Positions 20,114 to 28,158 of a DNA stretch of 64,000 nucleotides are shown piece by piece. The position numbers and the translations under genes were made by a program. The DNA is from Sulfurihydrogenibium sp. YO3AOP1 (GTDB lineage Bacteria; Aquificota; Aquificia; Aquificales; Hydrogenothermaceae), in the NCBI RefSeq assembly GCF_000020325.1, contig NC_010730.1:248001-312000 (forward strand). The letters are read 5' to 3'. The notes beneath the pieces are model-generated. The model was given only the letters and a program-made list of their open reading frames with translations. It had not been told where the DNA came from and did not search any database. The number at the start of each line of letters is the position of its first letter. Position 1 is the first letter of the stretch.

Positions 20114-21820
20114 ATGCTAAGCTATGACGTTTTAATAGTTGGAGCCGGTGGAGCTGGATTAATGGCTGCACTTGAAGCAAGCAAAGCAAAAGATGTTAAA
20201 GTAGGGGTTGTTACAAAAGTTTATCCAACAAGGTCTCACACAGGTGCAGCCCAAGGTGGAATTAATGCTGCTCTTGCAAACTTTGACCCATCAGATAGCC
20301 CAGAAGTTCATACTTTTGACACTGTAAAAGGTAGTGATTATCTTGGAGACCAAGACGCTATAGAATTTATGTGTTATGAAGCTCCAAAAAGAATATACGA
20401 ATTAGAACACTTAGGAGTTCCATTTTCAAGATTGCCAGATGGAAGAATAGCACAAAGACCTTTCGGTGGCGCTGGATTTCCAAGGACATGCTATGCAGCA
20501 GATAAAACAGGACACGTAATCTTACATACATTATACGAACAATGCTTAAAAAATGATGTTGAATTTTTAAACGAATGGTTTGTAACAGAGTTAATCATAG
20601 ATAACAACGAAGCCAAAGGTGTTATAGCTATAGATATAAGAAGTGGCGAAGTGCATGCAATAAAAGCAAAGGCCGTTATCTTTGCAACAGGTGGCTATGC
20701 AAGAGTTTACTGGGTAAGAAACACGAATGCTATAGGTTCAACCGGTGATGGAATGGCTATTTGCTACAGAGCGGGCATTCCGCTTAAAGATATGGAGTTT
20801 GTTCAATTCCACCCAACAGGATTAAGGTCTACTGGTATACTTGTTACAGAGGGTGCAAGAGGTGAAGGTGGATACTTAATCAACAATAAAGGCGAAAGAT
20901 TTATGGCAAGATATGCTCCACAAAAGATGGAGCTTGGTCCAAGGGACCTTGTGGCAAGGTCTATAGAGACAGAAATCCTTGAAGGTAGAGGTTGGGGCGA
21001 AGGAATGATGGCATACGTCCACCTTGACCTTAGACATCTTGGAGCTGAAAAAATCAAATCAAGACTTCCTCAGATTAGACAGTTATGCATAGATTTTGAA
21101 GGTGTTGACCCAATAGAAGAGCCAATTCCAGTTAGACCAACAGCTCACTACTCTATGGGTGGTATTGATGTAAGAGACTATAAAACAAGTATGACAGGCG
21201 TTAATGGTGTGTTTGCAGTTGGTGAATGTGCATGTGTTTCTGTTCATGGAGCAAACAGACTTGGGGGAAACTCTTTACTTGACTTAGTAGTATTCGGAAA
21301 ACCGGCTGGAGCTGCTGCAGTTGAGTATGCAAGAAGCAAATCAGCAGATAACTTTAACTTAAAAGCAGAAGAAGAAAGAGCAAGAAGAGAAATTGAACAA
21401 CTTCTTAAAAAAGAAAGCAAAGAAAACATAAATAACATCAGAATTGAGCTTGCTCAAACAATGTGGGATAAAGTTGGAATTTTCAGAGAAGAAAAACCAA
21501 TGCTTGAAGCTATAGAAAAAATTAAGGAGTTAAAAGAAAGATATAAACTCCTTGCTCCGGGTGATAGCGGAAAAATCTTCAATACAGCTCTTATAAACTA
21601 CATAGAGCTTGGATATCTCTTAGACCTTGCTGAGGCTATCGCAACAACGGCAGTGTTAAGAAAAGAAAGCAGAGGTGCTCACGCAAGAAGAGACTATCCA
21701 AACAGAGATGATGAAAATTTCTTAAAGCACAGCTTATCTTATTACACACCAGAAGGTCCAAAAGTAGAATACTCTGAAGTAAAAATCACAAAATATCAAC
21801 CGCAAGAAAGAACTTATTAA
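20114..21820 (+). CDS. sdhA: Succinate dehydrogenase / fumarate reductase flavoprotein subunit
   Basis: The FAD subunit that interconverts succinate and fumarate; in an Aquificota autotroph it would serve the reductive TCA cycle as fumarate reductase. The dinucleotide loop is GAGGAG (10-15). H42 in SHTGAAQGGINA is the covalent FAD-attachment histidine. Active-site stretches include EFVQFHPTGL, TEGARGEGGYL and RPTAHYSMGGI. The 568-residue length is typical and AGGAGG precedes the ATG. No iron-sulfur or membrane-anchor subunit gene is adjacent, so the partners are encoded elsewhere. Direction of catalysis cannot be decided from the sequence. Confidence 0.95.
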   Translation: MLSYDVLIVGAGGAGLMAALEASKAKDVKVGVVTKVYPTRSHTGAAQGGINAALANFDPSDSPEVHTFDTVKGSDYLGDQDAIEFMCYEAPKRIYELEHLGVPFSRLPDGRIAQRPFGGAGFPRTCYAADKTGHVILHTLYEQCLKNDVEFLNEWFVTELIIDNNEAKGVIAIDIRSGEVHAIKAKAVIFATGGYARVYWVRNTNAIGSTGDGMAICYRAGIPLKDMEFVQFHPTGLRSTGILVTEGARGEGGYLINNKGERFMARYAPQKMELGPRDLVARSIETEILEGRGWGEGMMAYVHLDLRHLGAEKIKSRLPQIRQLCIDFEGVDPIEEPIPVRPTAHYSMGGIDVRDYKTSMTGVNGVFAVGECACVSVHGANRLGGNSLLDLVVFGKPAGAAAVEYARSKSADNFNLKAEEERARREIEQLLKKESKENINNIRIELAQTMWDKVGIFREEKPMLEAIEKIKELKERYKLLAPGDSGKIFNTALINYIELGYLLDLAEAIATTAVLRKESRGAHARRDYPNRDDENFLKHSLSYYTPEGPKVEYSEVKITKYQPQERTY

Positions 21821-21834
21821 TATAAATCAAATAG

Positions 21835-21862
21835 GGTGGGCTTCATGGCTCACCTCTTTATT
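21835..21862 (+). terminator. Intrinsic terminator after sdhA
   Basis: GGTGGGC (21835-21841) pairs with GCTCACC (21848-21854), one G-U, across a 6-nt loop, followed by TCTTTATT. It lies 15 nt after the sdhA stop. Confidence 0.75.
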
Positions 21863-21865
21863 AAA

Positions 21866-22205
21866 GTGAGAGAGAATAAGTGAATAGGTGAGAGGTTTTT
21901 AATAATCAAAATGTTTTCAAGTCCATTTACCTGCAATGCCTAATTGATTATTCACCTTTTTATTTTATGCAAGTTGAATTATATATATAAATAAGTAGAT
22001 TTGAATAAGTGTGTTCCAAAAAATTCTAAAGTTTAGAATTGCATAGATTACGCTTTCATTTTACATTTGTGAGAAAAATCTTATTTTTTACTTTTTTGTC
22101 ATCTTGCAGCTACAGTGAAGAACCTCCCACTTTTACCTCTCACTTTCTTACTTTCTCACTTTTTTAAAGAATGAGATCCTTTGACTTTACAGAATCAGGA
22201 CGACG
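21866..22205. repeat. Degenerate composite repeat, copy 7, and GTGAGA tracts
   Basis: This covers most of the 514-base gap between sdhA and the next gene. AGTGAGAGAGAATAAGTGAA (21866 on) is one of several short GTGAGA-type tracts. TTGAATTATATATATAAATA (near 21973) is a diverged copy of the promoter region at 22,263. GTGTTCCAAAAAATTCTAAA (about 22013) is an outer motif. A badly decayed element (22098-22205, GTCATCTTGCAGC...AGAATCAGGACGACG) follows. No coding potential is apparent. Confidence 0.6.
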
Positions 22206-22273
22206 AACAAAGATTATTTTATTTTTAGCTACCGGAATTTTAGCAACAGTCTTTCTTAAACCTTGAATTATAT

Positions 22274-22302
22274 TTGTAAAGAAGTAGATTGTGATATATT
22301 AT
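22274..22302 (+). promoter_or_regulatory. Promoter of the coiled-coil gene at 22335
   Basis: TTGTAA (22274-22279), a 17-nt spacer, then TATTAT (22297-22302), 33 nt before the ATG. Confidence 0.6.
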
Positions 22303-22334
22303 TATTTAATAAAAATCTTTTTTAGGTTAAATCT

Positions 22335-22742
22335 ATGGATATAGGAAACATTTATGAGATATTGAAAGATGGTGTTAACTTCGTAAAGAATGTTCTATAT
22401 AAATTGTTTGATGAAAGAACAAAAGAAATAAAACAAGATTTAATAGTATTAAAAAATGACACGGAAGTGTTAAAAAAGAACTTTGAATATGTTAAAGAAG
22501 AAGTTTCAGAGATTAAAAATGACCAGATAAAGTTAAAAGTAAAAATAGACAAAATAGATAATGATTTAGAAGAAATAAAAAGAGAGTTAAAAGGGAGAGA
22601 GAAAGAAAATGAAGTACTAATAAGAAAGCTTTTGATAGACAGAGTAGATAGGTCAGATAAAGATTTATTATATCTAATCCTAACAGAAATTATGGAGATA
22701 AAAGACGAAATCGGCAAACAAAAAGAAAAAACTTTAAAATAA
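22335..22742 (+). CDS. Soluble coiled-coil protein of unknown function
   Basis: A 135-residue, strongly charged protein. Apart from the first 25 residues (MDIGNIYEILKDGVNFVKNV) it is almost one continuous coiled coil (for example EEVSEIKNDQIKLKVKIDKI), with a break near LLIDRVDRSDKDLLYLI. There is no signal, membrane helix or catalytic motif. The ribosome site is weak (AGG 10 nt upstream), but a good promoter and clean codon use support a real gene. It converges on modB. I do not recognise the family; low-complexity coiled coils give misleading matches. Confidence 0.6.
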   Translation: MDIGNIYEILKDGVNFVKNVLYKLFDERTKEIKQDLIVLKNDTEVLKKNFEYVKEEVSEIKNDQIKLKVKIDKIDNDLEEIKRELKGREKENEVLIRKLLIDRVDRSDKDLLYLILTEIMEIKDEIGKQKEKTLK

Positions 22743-22785
22743 AATCTAATCTGAATATTAGAGAACAAAAAAACCTTTTACATTT

Positions 22786-23481
22786 TCACCTCTTTACCCC
22801 AAATCCTGAACTATTAAACATATAAACCACAAGCAAAATAAAAAACGAAAATCCAAAAAGAATTGCCGAATAAACATGGGCAGATGTATAATCTAACTTT
22901 TCTACTGCATCATAAATTGCAATTGATACAACCTTTGTCTCTCCGTCTATACTACCACCAACCATTAAAACAACTCCAAACTCACCAACAGTATGTGCAA
23001 AGGATAAAGTAATGCCACTTAAAATTGACGGCTTTATGTTAGGAAGAATAACTTTAAAAAGCGTTTTTAATTTAGATTTCCCAAGAGTATAAGATGCTTC
23101 TATCATACCTTTATCAATGCTTTTAAATCCAGAAACCAACGGATGAACCATGAAAGGAAAGCTAAATATTACTGAAGCTATCAAAATTCCTTCAAAATGA
23201 AAAGCAAGCTGATGTCCAAAATACTTTTCCCAAAAACTTCCAAGAAATCCATTTCTGCTTAGTATTAATAGCAGATAAAACCCTAAAACTGATGGCGGTA
23301 ACACAAGAGGCAATGCAATAACTGTTTCAAAGAAAGATTTAAATTTAGATCTTGAATATGCTATAAAGCATGCTACAGGAATGCCAATTATAAGTAAAAT
23401 AATAGTCGTTAAAGATGCAAGCTTAAACGTTAAATAAAATGGCTCAAAATCTATCTGCTTAATAATCTCCAAAAAATCCAA
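22786..23481 (-). CDS. modB: Molybdate/tungstate ABC transporter permease
   Basis: Inner-membrane permease for oxyanion import. Five or more hydrophobic helices are visible, with the binding-protein-dependent transport loop PFMVHPLVSGFKSIDKGMIE ASYTLG and the typical SFAHTVGEFGVVLMVGGSI stretch of ModB. At 231 residues it is normal size. It starts 3 nt after the TOBE gene. The usual ATPase gene modC does not follow: the next gene downstream is on the other strand, 44 nt away. The substrate, molybdate or tungstate, cannot be told. Confidence 0.93.
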   Translation of the reverse strand: MDFLEIIKQIDFEPFYLTFKLASLTTIILLIIGIPVACFIAYSRSKFKSFFETVIALPLVLPPSVLGFYLLLILSRNGFLGSFWEKYFGHQLAFHFEGILIASVIFSFPFMVHPLVSGFKSIDKGMIEASYTLGKSKLKTLFKVILPNIKPSILSGITLSFAHTVGEFGVVLMVGGSIDGETKVVSIAIYDAVEKLDYTSAHVYSAILFGFSFFILLVVYMFNSSGFGVKR

Positions 23482-23484
23482 ACT

Positions 23485-23880
23485 TCAAACTACCTCAAAA
23501 AATATACTTGTAGGTTTTATATGACAAAAGACCTTATCTCCTATTTTTAAATCATATTTATCAGCTTGTTTAGTTAAAACTAAACTTTCTAATTTTATAC
23601 CTTCTTTTTCTAATAAAATATTCGATAGTAGCTTTCCTTTTTCAACCTCCATGATTTTACAATCAAACATGTTTAACAAGTTTTCATCTTTAATTTTAAA
23701 TATCAAAAGTTCCGTTGGATTAAACAGAAGATTAACAGACTTCATTTCTTTAAGATAGCTTGCTGTTTCAGGAGTTTCTAATACTGCTACAAACAAATTG
23801 CCAAGATTAGTATTTACTTCAGCAACAGAGAAGTTATCTTTATAATCTATTTTTATAATCTCTCCAAAAACTCTATTCAA
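23485..23880 (-). CDS. TOBE/Mop-domain molybdenum-binding protein
   Basis: A 131-residue protein with two similar halves of the TOBE (Mop) fold: the first from GEIIKIDYKDNFSVAEV, the second from NILLEKEGIKLESLVLTK to GDKVFCHIKPTSIFFEVV. TOBE pairs bind molybdate and usually occur at the C terminus of ModC or ModE; here they are free-standing with neither an ATPase nor a DNA-binding domain. A separate TOBE protein between modA and modB also occurs in Campylobacter-type mod operons. It overlaps modA by 4 nt (ATGA). It probably stores or senses molybdate. Confidence 0.8.
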   Translation of the reverse strand: MNRVFGEIIKIDYKDNFSVAEVNTNLGNLFVAVLETPETASYLKEMKSVNLLFNPTELLIFKIKDENLLNMFDCKIMEVEKGKLLSNILLEKEGIKLESLVLTKQADKYDLKIGDKVFCHIKPTSIFFEVV

Positions 23881-24656
23881 TCTTTTTCTCCCGGTAAAAC
23901 AAAACCGTATTTTATCATTATCTTTCTTGCTTCCGGCGTGCTCATAAAATCAAAGAATCTTTTTGCTGTTTCTAATTTTTCTTTGTCTGATGAAGCATTT
24001 TTCAAGATTCCCACTCCTTGCAATATTTGCTTATGGCAGGTATCCGGCAGCAGATAATAAACTCCTTCTCTCATTAATTTATCACTTTTAGCAATAGATA
24101 ATGCTATAAATCCAACATCGGCGGCACCTGTCTCAACATACTGAGCTGTTTGACTAATATTTTCCCCTAAAACAAGCTTATTTTTAACTTTATCAAAAAG
24201 TTTATAATGTTCTAAGCATTCCTTTGCTGCAATTCCATAAGGAGCGTGCTCCCAATTTGCAATAGCTATTTTCTTGACTTTTGGGTCTAAGACAGTGTTA
24301 ATTCCTTTTGAAACATCAATACCGCTATTTTTTAATGTCCATAAAACTATTCTTCCAACAGCATAAGGTTTAACCTCTGAAATTATATAACCTTGCTGTT
24401 TTAGCTTTTCAACATAACCCATATCGGCAGAAAAGATAATATCGTAAGGAGCACCATTTATTATTTGTGTGTATCCTTTACCAGATGAGCCGTAGATGAT
24501 TTTAAGTTTGTCTTTTGGAAATTTATTTTCATAAACTTTTTCAATTTCTGTAAATGCATATGTCAAATCCGCAGCAGCATAAACTGTAATCTCTCCTGCT
24601 TTTGATGTGATTGTGAAAATAATCAAAGTAATAAATGAAAGAAAAGCCTTTTTCAT
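23877..24656 (-). CDS. modA: Molybdate-binding periplasmic protein
   Basis: Solute-binding protein that captures molybdate or tungstate. A signal peptide (MKKAFLSFITLIIFTITSKA) is followed by GEITVYAAADLTYAFTEIEK, the family opening with the Ser/Ala oxyanion region. YGSSGKGYTQIINGAPYDII, the FSADMGYVEKL segment and VETGAADVGFIALS follow. At 259 residues it is normal length. It is first in a modA-TOBE-modB operon, with GGAGG before the ATG and a consensus promoter upstream. No ModE-like operator was recognised. Confidence 0.94.
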   Translation of the reverse strand: MKKAFLSFITLIIFTITSKAGEITVYAAADLTYAFTEIEKVYENKFPKDKLKIIYGSSGKGYTQIINGAPYDIIFSADMGYVEKLKQQGYIISEVKPYAVGRIVLWTLKNSGIDVSKGINTVLDPKVKKIAIANWEHAPYGIAAKECLEHYKLFDKVKNKLVLGENISQTAQYVETGAADVGFIALSIAKSDKLMREGVYYLLPDTCHKQILQGVGILKNASSDKEKLETAKRFFDFMSTPEARKIMIKYGFVLPGEKD

Positions 24657-24694
24657 ATTAAATCCTCCATTAATTTTATGGCAGAAAATATTTT

Positions 24695-24722
24695 ATCATA
24701 ATTAGTTTTTCCGATATGTCAA
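24695..24722 (-). promoter_or_regulatory. modA promoter
   Basis: On the minus strand a perfect TTGACA (24722-24717), a 16-nt spacer, then TATGAT (24700-24695), 39 nt before the modA ATG. Confidence 0.75.
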
Positions 24723-24783
24723 TAAAGTTATTTCGCATTTCTATGCTAAAATATTTTTCAAAACAACCGAAATTATAAATAAA

Positions 24784-25290
24784 ATGGATAAGATGATGAG
24801 AAAAATATTAATAACTCTACTTTTAACAATAGGAATTTCTTTTGCTGAAGTGCCTTATCAAGAATGTTTTGTTAAAGCGGCTGCTCAATATGATATACCT
24901 TATCAGCTTCTTGTAGCAATAGCAAAGGTTGAGTCAGGATTTAGACCATGGGTTATAAATATTAATCAAAATGGAATGTCTGTTAAAGTAATAAATCCTA
25001 AGTCTGTGGAAGAGGCAGCTATATATCTTCAGTATTTACATGACAATGGATACAATTATGATGTTGGTGTAGGTCAGATTAATGCAAGAAATATCAAAAG
25101 ACTAGGCTTAAGACCGCAACAGTTGTTAGACCCTTGTTCTAATATATTGGTTTCAGCTTATATTTTAAAAGAAAATGTTTTGAGATACGGGCTTACATGG
25201 GATGCAATATGGCGTTATAACGGTAGAAAAGATTACGCTTATAAAGTATATAACGCTTTAATTTCTATGGGTGCTATAGCTCGCAGGTAA
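24784..25290 (+). CDS. Secreted lytic transglycosylase (SLT domain)
   Basis: Cleaves peptidoglycan glycan strands. A signal peptide of about 21 residues (ILITLLLTIGISFA) is followed by a single SLT domain. ECFVKAAAQYDIPYQLLVAI leads to the catalytic Glu in AKVESGF (E50), then YDVGVGQIN and a C-terminal WRYNGRKDYAYKVY. At 168 residues it is a minimal enzyme of the VirB1/IagB type, which open local gaps for envelope machines, but no secretion-system genes lie nearby. The start may be ATG 24784 or the ATGs 9-12 nt on. It converges on ybeY with a 17-nt overlap. Confidence 0.9.
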   Translation: MDKMMRKILITLLLTIGISFAEVPYQECFVKAAAQYDIPYQLLVAIAKVESGFRPWVININQNGMSVKVINPKSVEEAAIYLQYLHDNGYNYDVGVGQINARNIKRLGLRPQQLLDPCSNILVSAYILKENVLRYGLTWDAIWRYNGRKDYAYKVYNALISMGAIARR

Positions 25291-25732
25291 GTTTGTCAAA
25301 AATTTTATCTTGCAAATCAAACATTATTTTTGCATCTTCTTCGTTTGTTTCATGGTCATAGCCAAGTAAATGTAAAATTCCATGAACCAATAATCTCAAA
25401 ACTTCTTCTCTAAGAGTAAGCCCTATTTCTTCTGCTTGAGCTTTTGCGTAAGGAAGGGAGATGATAACATCTCCCAAAAGTCTATATTTATATCCAATTG
25501 TTTCATCTTGTGGAAAGGATAGAACATCTGTAGGCTTGTCTTTTCCTCTCCATTCTTTATTTATTTCTCTTATTCTTTCATTATCTGTCAATGTGATGCT
25601 TATTTCAACATTATTAAGATTAAGCTCTGATAAAATTTTTTCAGTAATATCTTTTAAAAATTTCTTTGTTATTTCTTTGCTATAAACTTCTTTGTTGATT
25701 AAAATTCTATTCTTTTGAGTTTTGTTCTTCAT
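25274..25732 (-). CDS. ybeY: Endoribonuclease YbeY
   Basis: Metal-dependent RNase for 16S rRNA 3' maturation and ribosome quality control. The HxxxH-x5-H zinc site is complete (H117, H121, H127 in LVHGILHLLGYDHETNEEDA), preceded by the family stretch DKPTDVLSFPQDE. The 152-residue length is typical. It overlaps the 3' end of phoH by 26 nt, the common phoH-ybeY order. Its own tail overlaps the convergent transglycosylase gene. Confidence 0.96.
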   Translation of the reverse strand: MKNKTQKNRILINKEVYSKEITKKFLKDITEKILSELNLNNVEISITLTDNERIREINKEWRGKDKPTDVLSFPQDETIGYKYRLLGDVIISLPYAKAQAEEIGLTLREEVLRLLVHGILHLLGYDHETNEEDAKIMFDLQDKIFDKLTCEL

Positions 25733-26693
25733 ATCTACTATAAGCCTCTATTATTCTTTGTACTATTGGATGTCTGACAACATCTTTTTCAGAAAATTTA
25801 ACAAACCCAATCCCTTTGACATCTTGTAAAACATTTATAGCTTCTACTAAACCAGATTGGGCTGTTTTTGGTAGGTCTATTTGAGTAATATCTCCCGTGA
25901 TAACAGCTTTTGAGCCAAAACCAATTCTTGTGAGGAGCATTTTCATCTGTTCTTTTGTTGTATTTTGTGCTTCATCAAGAATGATAAAAGCATCGTTTAA
26001 AGTCCTTCCTCTCATGAATGCAAGGGGTGCAACTTCTATAACTTTTTTTTCTATCATATCAGCCACTTTCTCCGGGTCTACCATATCGTAAAGTGCATCA
26101 TACAATGGTCTTAGATACGGGTCTACTTTCTCTTCTAAGGAGCCGGGTAAAAATCCGAGCTTTTCTCCTGCTTCTACTGCTGGTCTTGTAAGAATTATTC
26201 TATTTACTTTATTTTGTTTTAAATAAGAGACTGCTACAGCCATTGCAAGGTATGTTTTACCTGTTCCAGCTGGACCAATTCCAAATGTTATATCATTTTG
26301 TTTTATAGTTTCTACGTAAAGCTTTTGAGTTGGGGTTTTAGCCATTATTGGCTTTCTTTTATGAGAAAATAGGATAGTATCAGTAAAATCTTCTTCTTTT
26401 GGAGCTTTTAGGCTTTCTTTTTCAAGTTTAAAGCCAATGGCAAGATTTCTAATATCAGAAGGCATTAAAACGTGTCCAACTTCAAAATAAGAAGACACTT
26501 TTTCCATAAATTCTTCAAATCTGTCTAAATTTTCTTCTTTTCCTGATGCTATGATTGACGTTCCTCTTGCAAAGATTTTTAATCCAAAGATTTCTTCAAA
26601 GAATCTGAGATTTTCATCCTTTGTTCCTACAACGTTAAAAAATGCTTCCGCCGGGATTTGAACTTCTAATTTTAAAATCCTTTTTACCTCCAA
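25707..26693 (-). CDS. phoH: PhoH-like ATPase; possible AUU start
   Basis: P-loop ATPase that travels with ybeY and is linked to RNA metabolism. Walker A is GPAGTGKT (140-147), followed by LTRPAVEAGEKLGFLPG, RGRTLNDAFIILDEAQNTT (Walker B) and LTRIGFGSKAVITGDITQIDLP. The start is odd. The in-frame TTG at 26693 overlaps the GGAGG ribosome site itself, and no ATG or GTG lies nearby. The codon 8 nt after GGAGG is ATT at 26678, and starting there gives LKLEVQIPAEAF, which fits other PhoH N termini. I list the longest frame; the true start may be 26678, by rare AUU initiation. Confidence 0.93.
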   Translation of the reverse strand: MEVKRILKLEVQIPAEAFFNVVGTKDENLRFFEEIFGLKIFARGTSIIASGKEENLDRFEEFMEKVSSYFEVGHVLMPSDIRNLAIGFKLEKESLKAPKEEDFTDTILFSHKRKPIMAKTPTQKLYVETIKQNDITFGIGPAGTGKTYLAMAVAVSYLKQNKVNRIILTRPAVEAGEKLGFLPGSLEEKVDPYLRPLYDALYDMVDPEKVADMIEKKVIEVAPLAFMRGRTLNDAFIILDEAQNTTKEQMKMLLTRIGFGSKAVITGDITQIDLPKTAQSGLVEAINVLQDVKGIGFVKFSEKDVVRHPIVQRIIEAYSRYEEQNSKE

Positions 26694-26739
26694 TCTAAAA
26701 TTTTGTGTTTAATTTATGCAAGTTTTTATAGTTTGCCAT

Positions 26740-26879
26740 ACATATACGTCGGGTTAAAAATTCAATAAAAGTTGGAGATTCTTCGCTTCGCTCAGAATGA
26801 CAGACAAGGATGTCCTTCCTCTAATCTTATCAATCAACCTTTTCCTGTCATCCTGAAGACTTTAGTCTAAAGGATCTCC
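26740..26879. repeat. Inside-out composite repeat, copy 8
   Basis: Half-module GGAGATTCTTCGCTTCGCTC (26774-26803), then a linker (ACAAGGATGTCCTTCC...TATCAATC), then half-module CTGTCATCCTGAAGACTT (26845-26879). Relative to a normal copy the halves point outward, so this is the junction between two tandem units, as between copies 3 and 4. An outer ATACGTCGGGTTAAAAATTC lies just before it. The rest of the 427-base gap up to 27,121 shows nothing beyond the leader and ribosome site of the next gene. Confidence 0.8.
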
Positions 26880-27120
26880 TTATCCAAATTTTGTAAAAAT
26901 CCATGCTTTCTCACCAAAAGCATTTTAACATATTTTTTATTTGTTCAGGATAGCAAAAATAAAACTTCCAAATAAAAAGTGATTTTGAGCAAGCGAGTAA
27001 TCCCAGAATAAAACTTTTTCAAATCTATACTTCCAATACTTCTTTTCACTAATACAATATGTCAGAAAATGGAAAATTTTTCGTTTATAGTATTAGAAAA
27101 AATTTGCAGGAGGGTTTCTT

Positions 27121-27918
27121 ATGAAAAAAATCTTCTTATCAGCTTTAGCAGTTGCTACAGTCTCTAGCTTTGCATTTGCAGGAGATGAAACGAAAGTACA
27201 GTAAAACAAGCTACCTATCGTAAAATGCTCTCAGCCTGTAATGACCGTTGCTTTAGGTTCTGTTGATTGCAAAGCTCAAGCTTGTGAAGCTCCAGCTGAC
27301 CCTAAACAAAACATGCTTGCAGCTATTTTTGGTGGAAGTGCTAATGTGCAAGGAATTGGAAAAGGACTTGGGAACATGTTAATTACCGCCCTTAAAGAAA
27401 GTGGATGTTTTAAAGTTATTGACTTAGACCAATTCGAACAAGTCAAGAAAAAATTAGAAGCAACAGGACAAAAAGTTCAACCTCCAAAAATTGATAAGTT
27501 TATAAACTTAACTATTACTCAAATTGCTTTATCAAGAAGCTCTGGTGCATTAGGTGGTGGTCTTATACCCATAATTGGTGCAATTAAAAAAGATACCCAA
27601 TCTGCAGAAGTTGGCATAGATGTAGCTTTAATGGACCCTGTTACATTAGAGATTAGTGAAGCTAAAAGCTTTAAAGCTAACTCTGAAAAAACATCATGGG
27701 GACTCTTTGGTGCTGGTGGAGTTGGTGGCTTCGGTGGTGGCGGTGGATGGAGCTGGTCGAATAATTTAGCATTGGATACTGTTGCAAGAGAGGTTATTGT
27801 TGAAGCTACAAACTATTTAGCAGAAACCTATGCTAAAGATAAAATCATAGAAAGACCAGTTATAGCTAAAGAAAACGAAAAAAAGGATGAAAAAAAGGAA
27901 GAGAATAAAACTTGGTAA
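27121..27918 (+). pseudogene. CsgG/HfaB-like secreted protein interrupted by an in-frame TAA
   Basis: A strong AGGAGG site precedes ATG 27121 and a clean signal peptide (MKKIFLSALAVATVSSFAFA). The frame then meets TAA at 27202-27204, but the same frame continues for 226 codons from 27241. The remainder resembles CsgG family outer-membrane secretion/anchoring proteins: GIGKGLGNMLITALKESGCF, VIDLDQFEQVKKKLEATGQK, VGIDVALMDPVTLEI, a glycine-rich loop, and a charged lysine/glutamate tail. One substitution would restore a single 265-residue gene. The ATG at 27241 has no ribosome site and would lack a signal peptide. Possible explanations are a nonsense mutation, a sequencing error or stop readthrough. 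No other curli or adhesin genes lie nearby. Confidence 0.75.
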
Positions 27919-27928
27919 TACATCAAAA

Positions 27929-27960
27929 GGAGGTAGTTACTCTCCTACCTCCACCTCTTT
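27929..27960 (+). terminator. Terminator after the CsgG-like gene
   Basis: GGAGGTAG (27929-27936) pairs perfectly with CTACCTCC (27945-27952) over an 8-nt loop, followed by ACCTCTTTTT. The 3' arm and loop overlap the last codons and stop of the convergent DUF167 gene, so the same DNA serves both. Confidence 0.7.
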
Positions 27961-28158
27961 TTCTCTACTTGTTTGACCTTTAACTATCTTTATTTTACTT
28001 TTTGGAACATCGAAAAAATCAGATAAAAGCTCAACAACTTTTTCGTTTGCCTTTCCTTTCTCCGGTATTGTAGTTGTTCTTACTTCATAAAGATTTTCAT
28101 CTATCTTTTTAACTTCGTTTTTACTTGTACCCGGCTTAACTTTTACCTTTATTCTCAC
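27937..28158 (-). CDS. DUF167 (YggU) family protein
   Basis: A 73-residue protein with the family pattern: [14 protein letters not shown] at the start, [20 protein letters not shown] in the middle, and [20 protein letters not shown] at the end. The function is unknown; the fold is a small alpha/beta domain. It overlaps the inositol-phosphate synthase gene by 4 nt and is translated after it. Its last codons form part of a terminator hairpin for the opposite strand. Confidence 0.9.
   Translation of the reverse strand: MRIKVKVKPGTSKNEVKKIDENLYEVRTTTIPEKGKANEKVVELLSDFFDVPKSKIKIVKGQTSREKEVEVGE

Noticed and set aside
27241-27918. Independent gene starting at ATG 27241
   Set aside because: No ribosome site, no signal peptide, and the upstream segment in the same frame has a strong ribosome site and a perfect signal peptide; an interrupted single gene explains it better.
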